Assembly (NCBI RefSeq): GCF_004217545.1
Contig: NZ_SHKY01000001.1
Location: forward strand, 4,278,001 to 4,342,000
Origin: Krasilnikovia cinnamomea
GTDB lineage: Bacteria; Actinomycetota; Actinomycetes; Mycobacteriales; Micromonosporaceae
Reading direction: 5' to 3'
Length of the DNA: 64,000 nucleotides
Position 1 is the stretch's first letter, and each line of letters begins with the position of its first letter. The notes under the pieces were generated by a model. That model saw only the letters and a program-made list of their open reading frames with translations. It searched no databases and had not been told where the DNA came from. The translations under genes and the position numbers were made by a program. Of this stretch, positions 40,458-48,760 are shown piece after piece.

Positions 40458-41021
40458 GTGCTCGGGACGCTGACCCAGCGGATCGAACGGGCCCGCACCA
40501 CGGTGCGCCGGGCCACCCTCGTGCCGATGCTGGTCCGGGCCGGGGTCGCGGTGTGCGGCCTGCTGGCGGTCACCGTGGCCTGGCCGGTGCCGGTGCTGAC
40601 CGGCCGGTTCGCGGTGTTCATCGCCGCGGTCGCGGTGTACCCGGCGTTGGCCCCGCGCGGCCGGGGCGCCACCGTGGCCGCCGTCGCCGCGGTCGGCGGC
40701 TGGATCCTCGACACCGCCTGGTACGACGCCCGGGTCGCGCTGTGGCGGGTGCTGGCCCTGGCCACCCTGCTGTACCTGGCGCACACGCTGACCGCGCTGG
40801 CCGCCGTGCTGCCCACCGACGCCGAGGTCGACACCGACGTGGTGACCGGCTGGCTGCTGCGGGCCGGTGCGGTGACGCTGGTCTCGGCGGTGCTCACGGT
40901 GCTGGCGCTGGGCCTGACCACCGACCTGGCCGGCGGCGCGTTCCTGGTCGCCACGCTGGCCGGGCTGGCTGCCGCGGTCGGCCTCACCATGCTCCTGGCC
41001 CGGCTCCTACGCCGCCCTTAG
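40458..41021 (+). CDS. Polytopic membrane protein of the MoxR operon
   Basis: 187 residues with about five or six transmembrane helices and short loops. Of three in-frame GTG codons (40449, 40452, 40458), the last is best spaced from GGAGGT at 40445-40450. No family recognised. It is the last gene of the operon; 166 bases follow before ndh, containing the ndh promoter. Confidence 0.7.
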   Translation: MLGTLTQRIERARTTVRRATLVPMLVRAGVAVCGLLAVTVAWPVPVLTGRFAVFIAAVAVYPALAPRGRGATVAAVAAVGGWILDTAWYDARVALWRVLALATLLYLAHTLTALAAVLPTDAEVDTDVVTGWLLRAGAVTLVSAVLTVLALGLTTDLAGGAFLVATLAGLAAAVGLTMLLARLLRRP

Positions 41022-41119
41022 GGCGGAGATCCTGCGGCCCGATCAGGGGGCTGGCGGAAACCGTCCGGCCGGGTCCCGGCGGCCCCCGCCACCTTCCGGA
41101 AATACGTGCGTAACGGCAC

Positions 41120-41148
41120 TTGACAGCGGGCTTTGTGTTACGTCACAT
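41120..41148 (+). promoter_or_regulatory. Putative ndh promoter
   Basis: A consensus TTGACA at 41120-41125 and TCACAT at 41143-41148, 17 bases apart, about 40 bases before the start codon. A small inverted repeat, TGTG-N6-CACA (41134-41147), overlaps the -10 region and could be a regulator site; it is two bases shorter than Rex or CRP-type sites. Confidence 0.5.
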
Positions 41149-41187
41149 CCCGAGGCGCTCCCGGCGCGAACGGGCGACAATAAACAC

Positions 41188-42543
41188 GTGAAACCGCAGC
41201 GCATCGTCGTCGTAGGGGCAGGACACGTGGGGCTGTACGCCGCCCTGCGCCTGTCGAAGAAGCTCTCGGCGCGCCGGGCCGAAGTGGTCGTGATCGACCC
41301 GCAGCCGCACATGACGTACCAGCCGTTCCTGCCCGAGGCGGCGGCCGGCAACATCTCCCCGCGTCACTCCGTGGTGCCGCTGCGCCGCGCCCTCAAGCGG
41401 TGCCGCATCATCTCCGGCGAGGTCACCCGCATCGAGCACGCCCGCAAGACGGTCACCATCGCGCCGATCGAGGGCCCCACGACCGAGCTGTCGTACGACC
41501 ACATCATCGTGGCGCCCGGCTCCGTGTCGCGTACCCTGCCGGTCCCCGGCCTGCGCGAGCACGGCATCGGCTTCAAGACCATCGGTGAGGCCATCTTCCT
41601 GCGCAACCACATCCTCGACCAGTTGGACGTGGCCGCGGTCACCCCCGACCCCGAGGTACGCAGGGCGGCTCTGACGTTCGTCTTCGTCGGCGGCGGCTAC
41701 GCGGGCATCGAGGCGCTGGCCGAGATGGAGGACGTGGTCCGCGACGCCCTCAAGGTCTACCCCGAGCTGCGCCAGGACGAAGTCCGCTTCGTCCTCGTCG
41801 AGGCGACCAACCGGATTCTGCCCGAGGTCGGCCCCGACATGGGCGCGTACGCCGCCCGCCAGCTCGCCGGCCGCGGCATCGACCTGCGCCTGGACACCCG
41901 CCTGGAGTCGTGTGTGGGCGGCGTCGTCCGGCTCTCCGACGGCGACGAGTTCCGCACCGAGACGCTGGTGTGGACGGCCGGGGTCAAGCCGTCGCCGATG
42001 CTGGACCGCACCGACCTGCCGCGCGGCCCGCGCGGGCACGTCACCTGCAAGCCCACCCTGCAGGTGGTCGACGGCGACAAGGTGCTCGACGGGGCGTGGA
42101 GCGCGGGCGACTGCGCCCAGGTCCCCGACCTGGCCAACCCGGGCGCGTTCTGCTCGCCCAGCGCGCAGCACGCGGTCCGCCAGGCCAAGGTCCTCGCGGA
42201 CAACATCCGCCAGGTCGTCCTGGGCGGCGCCCCGAAGGACTACAAGCACAAGTACGCCGGCAGCGTCGCCAGCCTCGGCCTGCACAAGGGCGTGGCGAAG
42301 GTGTACGGCATCAAGCTCAAGGGCTACCCGGCGTGGATCATGCACCGTACGTACCACATGAGCCGGATCCCCTCGCTGAACCGCAAGACCCGCGTGGTGG
42401 CCGACTGGACGCTGGCCCTGATCTTCAAGCGTGAGGTCGTCTCGCTGGGCCAGCTGCACAAGCCGCGCGAGGAGTTCACCGACGTGACGCCGCCGCTGGC
42501 CGGCGACCGGGCGAGCAGCCCGGTGGGTGCCGGCGCCCGCTGA
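41188..42543 (+). CDS. ndh: Type II NADH dehydrogenase
   Basis: 451 residues. A non-proton-pumping enzyme that oxidises NADH and reduces menaquinone at the inner face of the membrane. FAD-binding Rossmann motif VVVGAGHVGLYAALRL at the start, NADH-binding VFVGGGYAGIEALAEM (about 168), FAD-contact WSAGDCAQVPD (about 310) and the quinone-site region AQHAVRQAK. The GTG at 41188 starts right before the first beta strand. A strong hairpin terminator follows. Confidence 0.9.
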   Translation: MKPQRIVVVGAGHVGLYAALRLSKKLSARRAEVVVIDPQPHMTYQPFLPEAAAGNISPRHSVVPLRRALKRCRIISGEVTRIEHARKTVTIAPIEGPTTELSYDHIIVAPGSVSRTLPVPGLREHGIGFKTIGEAIFLRNHILDQLDVAAVTPDPEVRRAALTFVFVGGGYAGIEALAEMEDVVRDALKVYPELRQDEVRFVLVEATNRILPEVGPDMGAYAARQLAGRGIDLRLDTRLESCVGGVVRLSDGDEFRTETLVWTAGVKPSPMLDRTDLPRGPRGHVTCKPTLQVVDGDKVLDGAWSAGDCAQVPDLANPGAFCSPSAQHAVRQAKVLADNIRQVVLGGAPKDYKHKYAGSVASLGLHKGVAKVYGIKLKGYPAWIMHRTYHMSRIPSLNRKTRVVADWTLALIFKREVVSLGQLHKPREEFTDVTPPLAGDRASSPVGAGAR

Positions 42544-42550
42544 CGACACG

Positions 42551-42581
42551 ATGCCCCGGTCCGCGTCGCGGTCCGGGGCAT
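42551..42581 (+). terminator. Terminator of ndh
   Basis: A long hairpin with ATGCCCCGG pairing CCGGGGCAT and an inner CCGCG/CGCGG stem, 8 bases after the stop, followed by TTGGGG. Confidence 0.85.
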
Positions 42582-42663
42582 TTGGGGCCGGACGTCCCGG
42601 CGGGTTCTGCCCGTCCGGTCCGCCGCCGGACGGGCGGCGTTCGCTACGGTGAGGGCTGGACTC

Positions 42664-42745
42664 GCCCGGGTGGTGGAATGGCAGACACGGCCGCCTTAAA
42701 AGCGGCTGCCCGAAAGGCGTGCGGGTTCGAGACCCGTCCCGGGCA
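42664..42745 (+). tRNA. bldA: tRNA-Leu(UAA), bldA type
   Basis: 82 bases. Acceptor stem GCCCGGG with CCCGGGC and A as discriminator. Anticodon stem GCCGC/GCGGC with loop CTTAAAA, anticodon TAA at 42697-42699. Long variable arm as in tRNA-Leu. T arm GCGGG-TTCGAGA-CCCGT. CCA is not encoded. It closely resembles Streptomyces bldA, the only tRNA reading UUA. A possible -10 TACGGT lies at 42645-42650. It is a single gene between ndh and the Bax-inhibitor gene. Confidence 0.95.
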
Positions 42746-42852
42746 CTCTCAGCCTGCTCACAGGTGGTGCCACACCCAGTGGGTGTGTGCAGCGCTTACT
42801 CTGGAAGGGCACGCACACACACGTGCCTCAACCTCAGGGGAGGCTGGACACA

Positions 42853-43674
42853 GTGAAGACTTCCAACCCGGTGCTGTCGCGCCTCGGCCAGGCGGCCGAG
42901 CGCCAGGGGACGGCCGGGTACGGAGCGTACGGGCCCGCCGGTCAGCCGGGGTACGGGCAGCCGTACCCGACCGCTGCCGGGTACCCTGCCGCTCCGCCCG
43001 CCGTGCAGCCCATGACAATCGACGACGTCGTCGTCAAGACCGTGGTGCTGCTGGGTATCACCGGCATCTCCGCGGCCGCCGCGTGGAACCTGGTCCCGGA
43101 CACGATGCTGCGTGCCGCGTGGATCGGTGCGGCGATGGTCGGCCTGGTGCTGGGCCTGATCATCTCCTTCTCCCGCGTGGCCAACCCGGCACTCGTCGTC
43201 ACCTACGCCGTGGTCGAGGGTGTCTTCCTCGGCATGGTCAGCAAGTACTTCGAGAACATCGCCGGCTACCAGGGTGTGGTGCTGCAGGCGGTCGTCGCCA
43301 CGTTCGGCGTGTTCTTCCTGATGGCGATCCTGTACCGCGCCCGCGTCATCCGGGCCAAGCCGAAGTTCGTCCGCGGCATGATCGCCGTCATGGCGGGTCT
43401 GTTCGCCATGATGCTGATCAACTTCGTGCTGTCGATCTTCGGGATCAACACGGGCCTGCGCGGCAATGGTGCCCTCGGCATCATCTTCAGCATCGTGTGC
43501 ATCGTCGTCGCCTCGCTGAGCTTCATCCTGAGCTTCGCCGAGGTCGAGGAGGGCGTCCGGATGGGCCTGCCGCAGCGGTACTCGTGGACCGCCGCGTTCG
43601 GCATCCTGGTGAGCCTCATCTGGCTCTACCTGGAGATCCTGCGCCTGTTGAGCATCTTGCAAGGCGACGATTGA
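42853..43674 (+). CDS. Bax inhibitor-1 / YccA family membrane protein
   Basis: 273 residues. A Gly/Tyr/Pro-rich cytosolic N-terminus (GYGAYGPAGQPGYGQPY), then seven transmembrane helices with the family features EGVFLGMVSKYFE and the terminal helix (LVSLIWLYLEILRLLSIL). Bacterial members are thought to be pH-sensitive calcium leak channels. The GTG at 42853 follows AGGGGAGG. A strong terminator follows. Confidence 0.9.
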   Translation: MKTSNPVLSRLGQAAERQGTAGYGAYGPAGQPGYGQPYPTAAGYPAAPPAVQPMTIDDVVVKTVVLLGITGISAAAAWNLVPDTMLRAAWIGAAMVGLVLGLIISFSRVANPALVVTYAVVEGVFLGMVSKYFENIAGYQGVVLQAVVATFGVFFLMAILYRARVIRAKPKFVRGMIAVMAGLFAMMLINFVLSIFGINTGLRGNGALGIIFSIVCIVVASLSFILSFAEVEEGVRMGLPQRYSWTAAFGILVSLIWLYLEILRLLSILQGDD

Positions 43675-43694
43675 CGGTTCGTCTCTCGCCGCGA

Positions 43695-43732
43695 ACAGCG
43701 CCCGGCCCGTGTCGTCACGGACCGGGCGCTGT
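43695..43732 (+). terminator. Terminator of the Bax-inhibitor gene
   Basis: An 11-bp stem (ACAGCGCCCGG/CCGGGCGCTGT) plus an inner 5-bp stem around a TCGT loop. Confidence 0.88.
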
Positions 43733-43768
43733 CCCGTAGGTGCGGGGCGCGGCGGTAGGGTCGCGGGC

Positions 43769-44083
43769 GTGACCGCGCAGGAGTTCGCCACCAACGTCGA
43801 CCGGCTGCTCAACCAGGTCGGCCACTGGGAGCAGGGCCGCTGGTGGGTGCACACGCCGCTCGGCCCGACCAAGGCGGACCTGGCGTACGCGCTCGTCCAG
43901 AGCCTCGCCGACCTCGCCGCGGACGCGGAGGGGCGGCCGCGCCGTCCCGTGCCCCGGCTGACCGATCCGGTGCTGCCCGACCAACTGCGCGTCACCTCGG
44001 ACGACCTGCTGGCCGCCGAGCCGGGCGCGCACGTGTTCGCACAGGCCGGCGTCGAGGTGGATGCCCTGCGCCGCGTCCTGTGA
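43769..44083 (+). CDS. Hypothetical protein
   Basis: 104 residues, soluble, beginning TAQEFATNVDRLLNQVGHWE and containing WWVHTPLGPTKADLAYALVQ. No family recognised; similar short proteins are common in Micromonosporaceae, from memory. GTG at 43769; the upstream open frame lies within the terminator, so a further start is unlikely. It converges on the next gene with 29 bases between. Confidence 0.65.
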   Translation: MTAQEFATNVDRLLNQVGHWEQGRWWVHTPLGPTKADLAYALVQSLADLAADAEGRPRRPVPRLTDPVLPDQLRVTSDDLLAAEPGAHVFAQAGVEVDALRRVL

Positions 44084-44112
44084 CGGGCTGACGGGGGAGC
44101 CACGTCGCTGGG

Positions 44113-44745
44113 CTAGACCGGTTTGGTGATGTGCTGGCTGACGATCTGGCTTCGGCAGAAGTGCGTGAGCCGCGACCGGCCCTCGGCGCGTTTCACGTCG
44201 TCGTCGGCCTCGTGGAGGGCCTGCATGGCGTCGACCGCCTCCTTGCCGATGACCTTCTTGGCGGGCGGGGGTATGGCGTTGTCGGCCCTGATCTCGTGGA
44301 CGATGTCGAACGCGACGACCAGGAGCTGGTCGTCGGTCCGGGCGTCGAGCCAGTACTTGACCCGGCGCCAGGTGACCTCGTCGAGCAGGCCGGTGGTCCA
44401 CTCGATCCCCTTGCCGAGCAGCGACGCGGCTCCGCGCACCTCCTGCGGGCCTCGGGTGACGCCCGGCCCGGAGCGGAAGTCGGCGCGTACGGCGAGGGCG
44501 CCGGCGACGCCGTAGAACAGCCCGTCGATGAAGGGGACGCTGGAGGGCGGCACGTTGGCCAGGTACGCGGTGAGCCAGCCGATGCCGCCGCCGCCCCCAC
44601 CGGCCAGGGCCATGTAGAGCAGGACGCCGGCCGGCGCGCCGATGCGACTCCAGCTGAACCAGCACTGGTAGAAGCGGAACGGGAAGCCGAAGACCGCGAA
44701 CACCGCCGCGACGACAATCGCGACGGCAAGTGACACAAGCGACAC
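44113..44745 (-). CDS. Membrane protein divergent from the sigma-like locus
   Basis: 210 residues from the GTG at 44745. Two or three N-terminal hydrophobic segments (LAVAIVVAAVFAVFGFPF, then GVLLYMALAGG with a Gly run) and a cytosolic helical C-terminal domain (WLDARTDDQLLVVAFDIVHE). No family known to me. The frame is open to an ATG at 44805, but that would translate through the 14-bp box shared with the opposite gene, so the GTG is preferred. Divergent orientation and the shared box suggest common control with the genes at 44866 and 45415. Confidence 0.65.
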   Translation of the reverse strand: MSLVSLAVAIVVAAVFAVFGFPFRFYQCWFSWSRIGAPAGVLLYMALAGGGGGGIGWLTAYLANVPPSSVPFIDGLFYGVAGALAVRADFRSGPGVTRGPQEVRGAASLLGKGIEWTTGLLDEVTWRRVKYWLDARTDDQLLVVAFDIVHEIRADNAIPPPAKKVIGKEAVDAMQALHEADDDVKRAEGRSRLTHFCRSQIVSQHITKPV

Positions 44746-44764
44746 GAGGTCCCCACGGGTGTCA

Positions 44765-44843
44765 GGAAATAGCCAGGTTTGGCGATGGTGCGGCTCCCGT
44801 AGCATAAACGGCGCTGTTACCGCGGATTCACCTGGCTATTTCC
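44765..44843. promoter_or_regulatory. 14-bp inverted repeat, one arm before each divergent gene
   Basis: The box ACCTGGCTATTTCC lies at 44830-44843 on the plus strand and, perfectly inverted, at 44765-44778 on the minus strand, 51 bases apart. Each copy ends 19-22 bases before the start codon of the gene it faces. The spacing symmetry suggests a promoter or operator element serving both directions. Confidence 0.65.
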
Positions 44844-44865
44844 GGCTTTTCGGACGTGGGGCGTC

Positions 44866-45411
44866 GTGGTCGATTCAGAACGGGGCGATACGCAGCGGCA
44901 ATCCGGCCGGTCGTCGGCCGTGGCGTCGCTGCTCGATGACCTGGATCGGCACGTCCATGAGCGGTTCTCCGACCGCATTCCGGCACCCGTCGTCCGGACG
45001 CTGGTGGCCGGGGTGGTGGCCCGCTGGCGGGGAGTCCTGGACTCGCGCAGCGCCGCGGTCGCCAAGGGCCTGCGCGCGGACGCGAACCGGGCCGCCCTGG
45101 CGTGGCTGCGCACCAACGGCAAGATCGACTCGAGGGGACGCGACTACGACGACCTGTTCGCCGACACCGTGTTCGGCGGCGGCTTCGACGCGGCCGCGAT
45201 CCGGTGGGGCATCCACCTCCTGGTGCATGAGAGGCGCATCATGGAGGCGCTGATCATGACGCAGTACCTGGACATGGCCGAGCTCGACGGCATGGTGCCC
45301 ACCGCGCGGGAGGTGCTGGACAAGCTGAAGGGCCGCGGCCGGGGCCTGAGTGAGGACGATGTGCACAACGCCCTGGTCGACTTCCACTGCCTGCTGCACC
45401 GGGCGCCCTGA
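44866..45411 (+). CDS. Hypothetical helical protein, partner of the sigma-like gene
   Basis: 181 residues, mostly alpha-helical, no signal peptide: LLDDLDRHVHERFSDRIPAP, then ALAWLRTNGKIDSRGRDYDD and a C-terminal MVPTAREVLDKLKGRG segment. No family recognised. The GTG at 44866 follows GGGGCG and the 14-bp box. The sigma-like gene starts 3 bases after its stop, so the two form an operon. Confidence 0.65.
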   Translation: MVDSERGDTQRQSGRSSAVASLLDDLDRHVHERFSDRIPAPVVRTLVAGVVARWRGVLDSRSAAVAKGLRADANRAALAWLRTNGKIDSRGRDYDDLFADTVFGGGFDAAAIRWGIHLLVHERRIMEALIMTQYLDMAELDGMVPTAREVLDKLKGRGRGLSEDDVHNALVDFHCLLHRAP

Positions 45412-45414
45412 ACC

Positions 45415-46026
45415 ATGGACGACACCGCCACCGCGACCGAACCCGACGACCCCATACAGTTCCTCGTCCTCGGGCTGCTGCGGGCGCCCACCGCGGTGAC
45501 CTCGCAGACGCTGCAGCGCGGCGTCACGGCGCTGCGCCGCTACCTGCAGGGCCGCTACAGCCCCCCGCTGAGCAGTGCGGACCTCGACGAGATCGCCAAC
45601 GACGCGGTGGCCCGGCTGGTGGAGAGTGGCCGCCGCGGCCTGGTCGACGAGGCCCGCAACCCGGCCGGCTACCTCGTCAAGATCGCCTCGAACGAGGCGC
45701 TCGCCGCGATCCGGCGCGCCCAGCGCACCGTGCCGGTCGACACCTCGCACCCCGGGCTCCTGGCCATGACCGACGAGCAGGCCGCCGCGCGGCTGGACGA
45801 AGCGGCCACGCCGGAGATCATCCAGCAGGCGATGGCGTTGGCCTATCACCGGCGCGACGCCACCGCGATCAGGGTCGCCACCCACCTGCTCGACCAGATC
45901 CAGCGCACCGGCAAGGCCCCCAGCAACCGGGCCTGCGCCCAGGTCCTCGGGCTCAGTCACGAGGGGGTCGGCAAGGCCCTGCGGCGGCTGCGTTCGTACA
46001 TCACCGCGTTGCAGCACACGCGGTGA
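45415..46026 (+). CDS. Sigma-70-like (ECF-type) protein, divergent
   Basis: 203 residues. A region-2-like helix set (about 57-105; DLDEIANDAVARLVESG, then NPAGYLVKIASNEALAAIRR) resembles the core-binding and -10 helices of ECF sigma factors. The C-terminal helix-turn-helix (about 160-200; SNRACAQVLGLSHEGVGKAL) resembles region 4. The similarity is weak and the -10 recognition motif is atypical, so it could also be another DNA-binding protein. It is co-transcribed with the helical gene and divergent from a membrane protein, an arrangement seen with membrane-bound anti-sigma factors. Confidence 0.55.
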   Translation: MDDTATATEPDDPIQFLVLGLLRAPTAVTSQTLQRGVTALRRYLQGRYSPPLSSADLDEIANDAVARLVESGRRGLVDEARNPAGYLVKIASNEALAAIRRAQRTVPVDTSHPGLLAMTDEQAAARLDEAATPEIIQQAMALAYHRRDATAIRVATHLLDQIQRTGKAPSNRACAQVLGLSHEGVGKALRRLRSYITALQHTR

Positions 46027-46056
46027 TCGCCGAGACGGCGTAAGGTCACGCCCCGG

Positions 46057-46413
46057 TCAGCCGCGCTGCCGCGCCGCGACGATCGCGGCCGCGTGCGCCG
46101 CGAGCTCGTCGATCTGCTCACTCGCGGCGGCGCTGGCGGCCATCGCGATTACCTCGAACGCCAGGTCGGTGAGCTGCAGGATCTCCTCGTGCGCCGGACC
46201 GTCACCGTCGTCGAGCGCGGTGACCAGCCCGGTGGCCAGCAACGCCGCCCGCGACCCGAACGGCAGAAGCTGTACCGCGCCCTGGGCGATCGACGCCGGT
46301 GCCCCGTACAGGTCGGCCAGGAACTCGAGGAGATCGGGAGTCAGAAACTGTACGGCCTCGGCGGCACACAGTCTGTCGGTGTCATCCGTGCCCTTGCGCC
46401 CCATTGCGACCAT
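46057..46413 (-). CDS. Hypothetical small helical protein
   Basis: 118 residues, Ala-rich, with AAEAVQFLTPDLLEFLADLY and a C-terminal helix (SEQIDELAAHAAAIVAA). Function unknown. ATG at 46413 is chosen because GGAGAGG sits at good spacing; an ATG three codons in is the alternative. The 170 bases between it and the thiolase stop hold nothing recognisable. Confidence 0.6.
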   Translation of the reverse strand: MVAMGRKGTDDTDRLCAAEAVQFLTPDLLEFLADLYGAPASIAQGAVQLLPFGSRAALLATGLVTALDDGDGPAHEEILQLTDLAFEVIAMAASAAASEQIDELAAHAAAIVAARQRG

Positions 46414-46582
46414 TTGAGCCTCTCCCTCTCCCGCTCTCACTCTGACTATGCGCGAGCGGTCCGGATGGCAACCCGGCGAAGCAGATTCCTGCCGGGCGGC
46501 CCCGGGAGCCGGGGCGCACCACGGCCGGTGGTGAAGCCCGCCGAGCCCGGCCGCCCCATGGCACCCGGACCCGGCGGAGGTC

Positions 46583-47827
46583 TCAGCTGAGGCGTTCGAG
46601 CACCATGGCCATGCCCTGGCCGCCGCCGACGCACATGGTCTCCAGGCCGATGCTCTTGTCGTGCCACTCGAGCGAGTTGAGCAGGGTGCCGGTGATCCGC
46701 GCGCCGGTCATGCCGAACGGGTGGCCCACCGCGATGGCACCGCCGTTCACGTTCAGCTTCTCGATCGGGATGTTCAGGTCCCGGTACGACGGGATGACCT
46801 GCGCCGCGAACGCCTCGTTGATCTCGACGAGGTCCACGTCGTCGATGGTCATCCCGGCCCGCTTCAGCGCCTGCTTGGACGCCTCGACGGGGCCGAGGCC
46901 CATGATCTCCGGGGACAGCGCCGTCACGCCGGTCGAGACGATCCGGGCCAGCGGGGTGATCCCCAGCTCGCGGGCCTTGGTGTCGCTCATGATCACCACG
47001 GCGGCGGCGCCGTCGTTGAGCGGGCAGCAGTTGCCCGCGGTGATCCGGCCGTCCGGACGGAACACCGGCTTGAGCCCCGACACGGCCTCCATGGTGACCC
47101 CGGAACGCGGGCCGTCGTCGGTCGAGACGACCGTGCCGTCGGGCAGCGTCACGGGAGTGATCTCGCGCTCCCAGAAGCCGTCCGCGATGGCCTTCTCGGC
47201 GAGGTTCTGGCTGCGTACGCCGAACTCGTCCATGTCCTCGCGGGTCACGCCCTTGAGCTGGGCCAGGTTCTCGGCGGTCTGCCCCATCGCGAGGTAGATG
47301 TCCGGGACGTTCCCGTCCTCGCGCGGGTCGTGCCAGGTGGTGCCGCCCTGTGCCGCGGCGGCCGAACGTGCCTGGGCGTCCGCGAACTTCGGGTTCTCCC
47401 AGCCGCCGCCGACCAGAGCCTGCGCCTCCGAGGGCAGGCCGTCGGAGCTGCCGCGGGCGAACCGGGACACGGTCTCGACGCCGGCGGAGATGAAGATGTC
47501 GCCCTCGCCCGCCTTGATCGCGTGGAGCGCCATCCGGGTGGTCTGCAGCGACGACGAGCAGTACCGGGTCAGCGTGGCGCCCGGCAGGCCGTCCAGCCCG
47601 AGCAGGGTGGCGACGACGCGGGCCATGTTGAAGCCCTGCTCACCGCCGGGCAGGCCGCAGCCCAGGTAAAGATCTTCGATCAGCGTACGGTCCAGTTGAG
47701 GGACCTTGTTCAGCGCGGCGTCGACGATCGTGGCGGTGAGATCGTCCGGGCGCAGTTCCCGCAGCGAGCCCTTGACGGCACGGCCGATCGGGGAGCGGGC
47801 AGTGGCAACGATGACAGCTTCCGGCAT
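46583..47827 (-). CDS. Acetyl-CoA C-acetyltransferase (thiolase)
   Basis: 414 residues, degradative-thiolase layout. Nucleophile Cys in TRYCSSSLQTTRMAL (about 90), NEAFAAQVIPSY with the conserved Asn, catalytic His in GHPFGMTGAR, and second Cys in MCVGGGQGMAMVLE at the end. It cleaves or condenses acyl-CoA, probably in fatty-acid beta-oxidation. The usual partner multifunctional enzyme is not adjacent. An inverted repeat lies in its promoter, 8 bases from the ATG. Confidence 0.93.
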   Translation of the reverse strand: MPEAVIVATARSPIGRAVKGSLRELRPDDLTATIVDAALNKVPQLDRTLIEDLYLGCGLPGGEQGFNMARVVATLLGLDGLPGATLTRYCSSSLQTTRMALHAIKAGEGDIFISAGVETVSRFARGSSDGLPSEAQALVGGGWENPKFADAQARSAAAAQGGTTWHDPREDGNVPDIYLAMGQTAENLAQLKGVTREDMDEFGVRSQNLAEKAIADGFWEREITPVTLPDGTVVSTDDGPRSGVTMEAVSGLKPVFRPDGRITAGNCCPLNDGAAAVVIMSDTKARELGITPLARIVSTGVTALSPEIMGLGPVEASKQALKRAGMTIDDVDLVEINEAFAAQVIPSYRDLNIPIEKLNVNGGAIAVGHPFGMTGARITGTLLNSLEWHDKSIGLETMCVGGGQGMAMVLERLS

Positions 47828-47835
47828 TCACCTAC

Positions 47836-47852
47836 GTTAACTGAACGGTAAC
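47836..47852. promoter_or_regulatory. Palindromic operator in the thiolase promoter
   Basis: GTTAAC-N5-GGTAAC, with a one-base imperfection, 8 bases upstream of the thiolase start. The position and type fit a TetR/FadR-like fatty-acid regulator site. It is similar in half-site to, but spaced differently from, the CGNR-locus operator. Confidence 0.45.
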
Positions 47853-47889
47853 TTGGCGAGGAAGGACAATCGCGTCACACCGAAATGTC

Positions 47890-48696
47890 CTACTTTTCCG
47901 CGGCTGGGCGTCCTGCGGCCAATGCCGCCTCCTCGACCGCCGGATACAGCGCATGCGCCCATACCCGGTAGCCGTCCGCGGACGGGTGGAAGCCGTCGTA
48001 GCAGAACGTCCCGGCGTCGGCGCGGAACACGGCTCCGGTCTCCTCGCACAGGTCCACCACCGCGCCGCCCGCCGCCTGCACCGCCTGGGCCTGGGCCCGC
48101 GCCATCCGGCGCCCCAGCCAGCCGGTGAGCTGGCGCAGCGGCTGCGCGATCGCGCGCATCGCCCCCAGGTCCGGGCAGGTGCCGACCACCACCTGCACGC
48201 CCGACTCGCGCAGCCGGCGCACCGCCGCGCCGAGGTGCTCCGCGGACTCCTCCGGCCCTCGCAGCGAGGTGGCGTCGTGCGCGCCGATCAGGATCACCGC
48301 CACGTCGGGCTGGTCACCCAGCAACGCCCGGGCCACCTGCGTGGCCAGATCGCTGGAGCGCGAGCCCGCCACCCCGACGCTGGAGAGCAGCACGTGCCGC
48401 TCACCGGTCTCCGGCGAGCCGTCGGCCAGCAGCCGGGCCAGCTGGCCACCGACCGTCTCGGAGAGCCACTCGACACCGACGCCGACCGCGCCGGAGTCGC
48501 CGAGCAGGATCAGCCGCAGCCGCGGCGCCGCGGTGGGACCCATCGACGTACGCAGGGCGAGACCCATCGTCGGCTTGGCGTAGCGCCTGCTCTTGGCCGC
48601 GAGCGCCTCCCCGGCCAGCAGGGCGAAACCACCCACGGCGCCGGCGAACAGCGTCGTCGCCGCCGCCTTGCCGATGCGTCCCGCCAAGCTCGTCAT
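47890..48696 (-). CDS. SGNH/GDSL hydrolase with membrane anchor
   Basis: 268 residues. An N-terminal hydrophobic segment (AAATTLFAGAVGGFALLAGE), then block I ILLGDSGAVGVG with the nucleophile Ser, block III VAVILIGAHDAT (Asn replaced by His in the usual GxND), and block V FHPSADGYRVWAHAL with the catalytic His. It is probably an extracytoplasmic esterase or lipase. The ATG has GGGAGG upstream. A second SGNH hydrolase lies upstream in the same direction. Confidence 0.8.
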   Translation of the reverse strand: MTSLAGRIGKAAATTLFAGAVGGFALLAGEALAAKSRRYAKPTMGLALRTSMGPTAAPRLRLILLGDSGAVGVGVEWLSETVGGQLARLLADGSPETGERHVLLSSVGVAGSRSSDLATQVARALLGDQPDVAVILIGAHDATSLRGPEESAEHLGAAVRRLRESGVQVVVGTCPDLGAMRAIAQPLRQLTGWLGRRMARAQAQAVQAAGGAVVDLCEETGAVFRADAGTFCYDGFHPSADGYRVWAHALYPAVEEAALAAGRPAAEK

Positions 48697-48760
48697 GTCG
48701 CCTCCCTGGGTCACTCCCCGGTCGTCACCGGTGCCGGAGGGCCGGCGGCCGATGACGGGG

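Noticed and set aside
41134..41147. CRP- or Rex-type binding site before ndh
   Set aside because: The spacer is two bases too short for either consensus; noted only as a small inverted repeat.
44745..44805. N-terminal extension of the membrane protein to the ATG at 44805
   Set aside because: It would place coding sequence across the 14-bp regulatory box shared with the divergent gene; the GTG at 44745 is more plausible.
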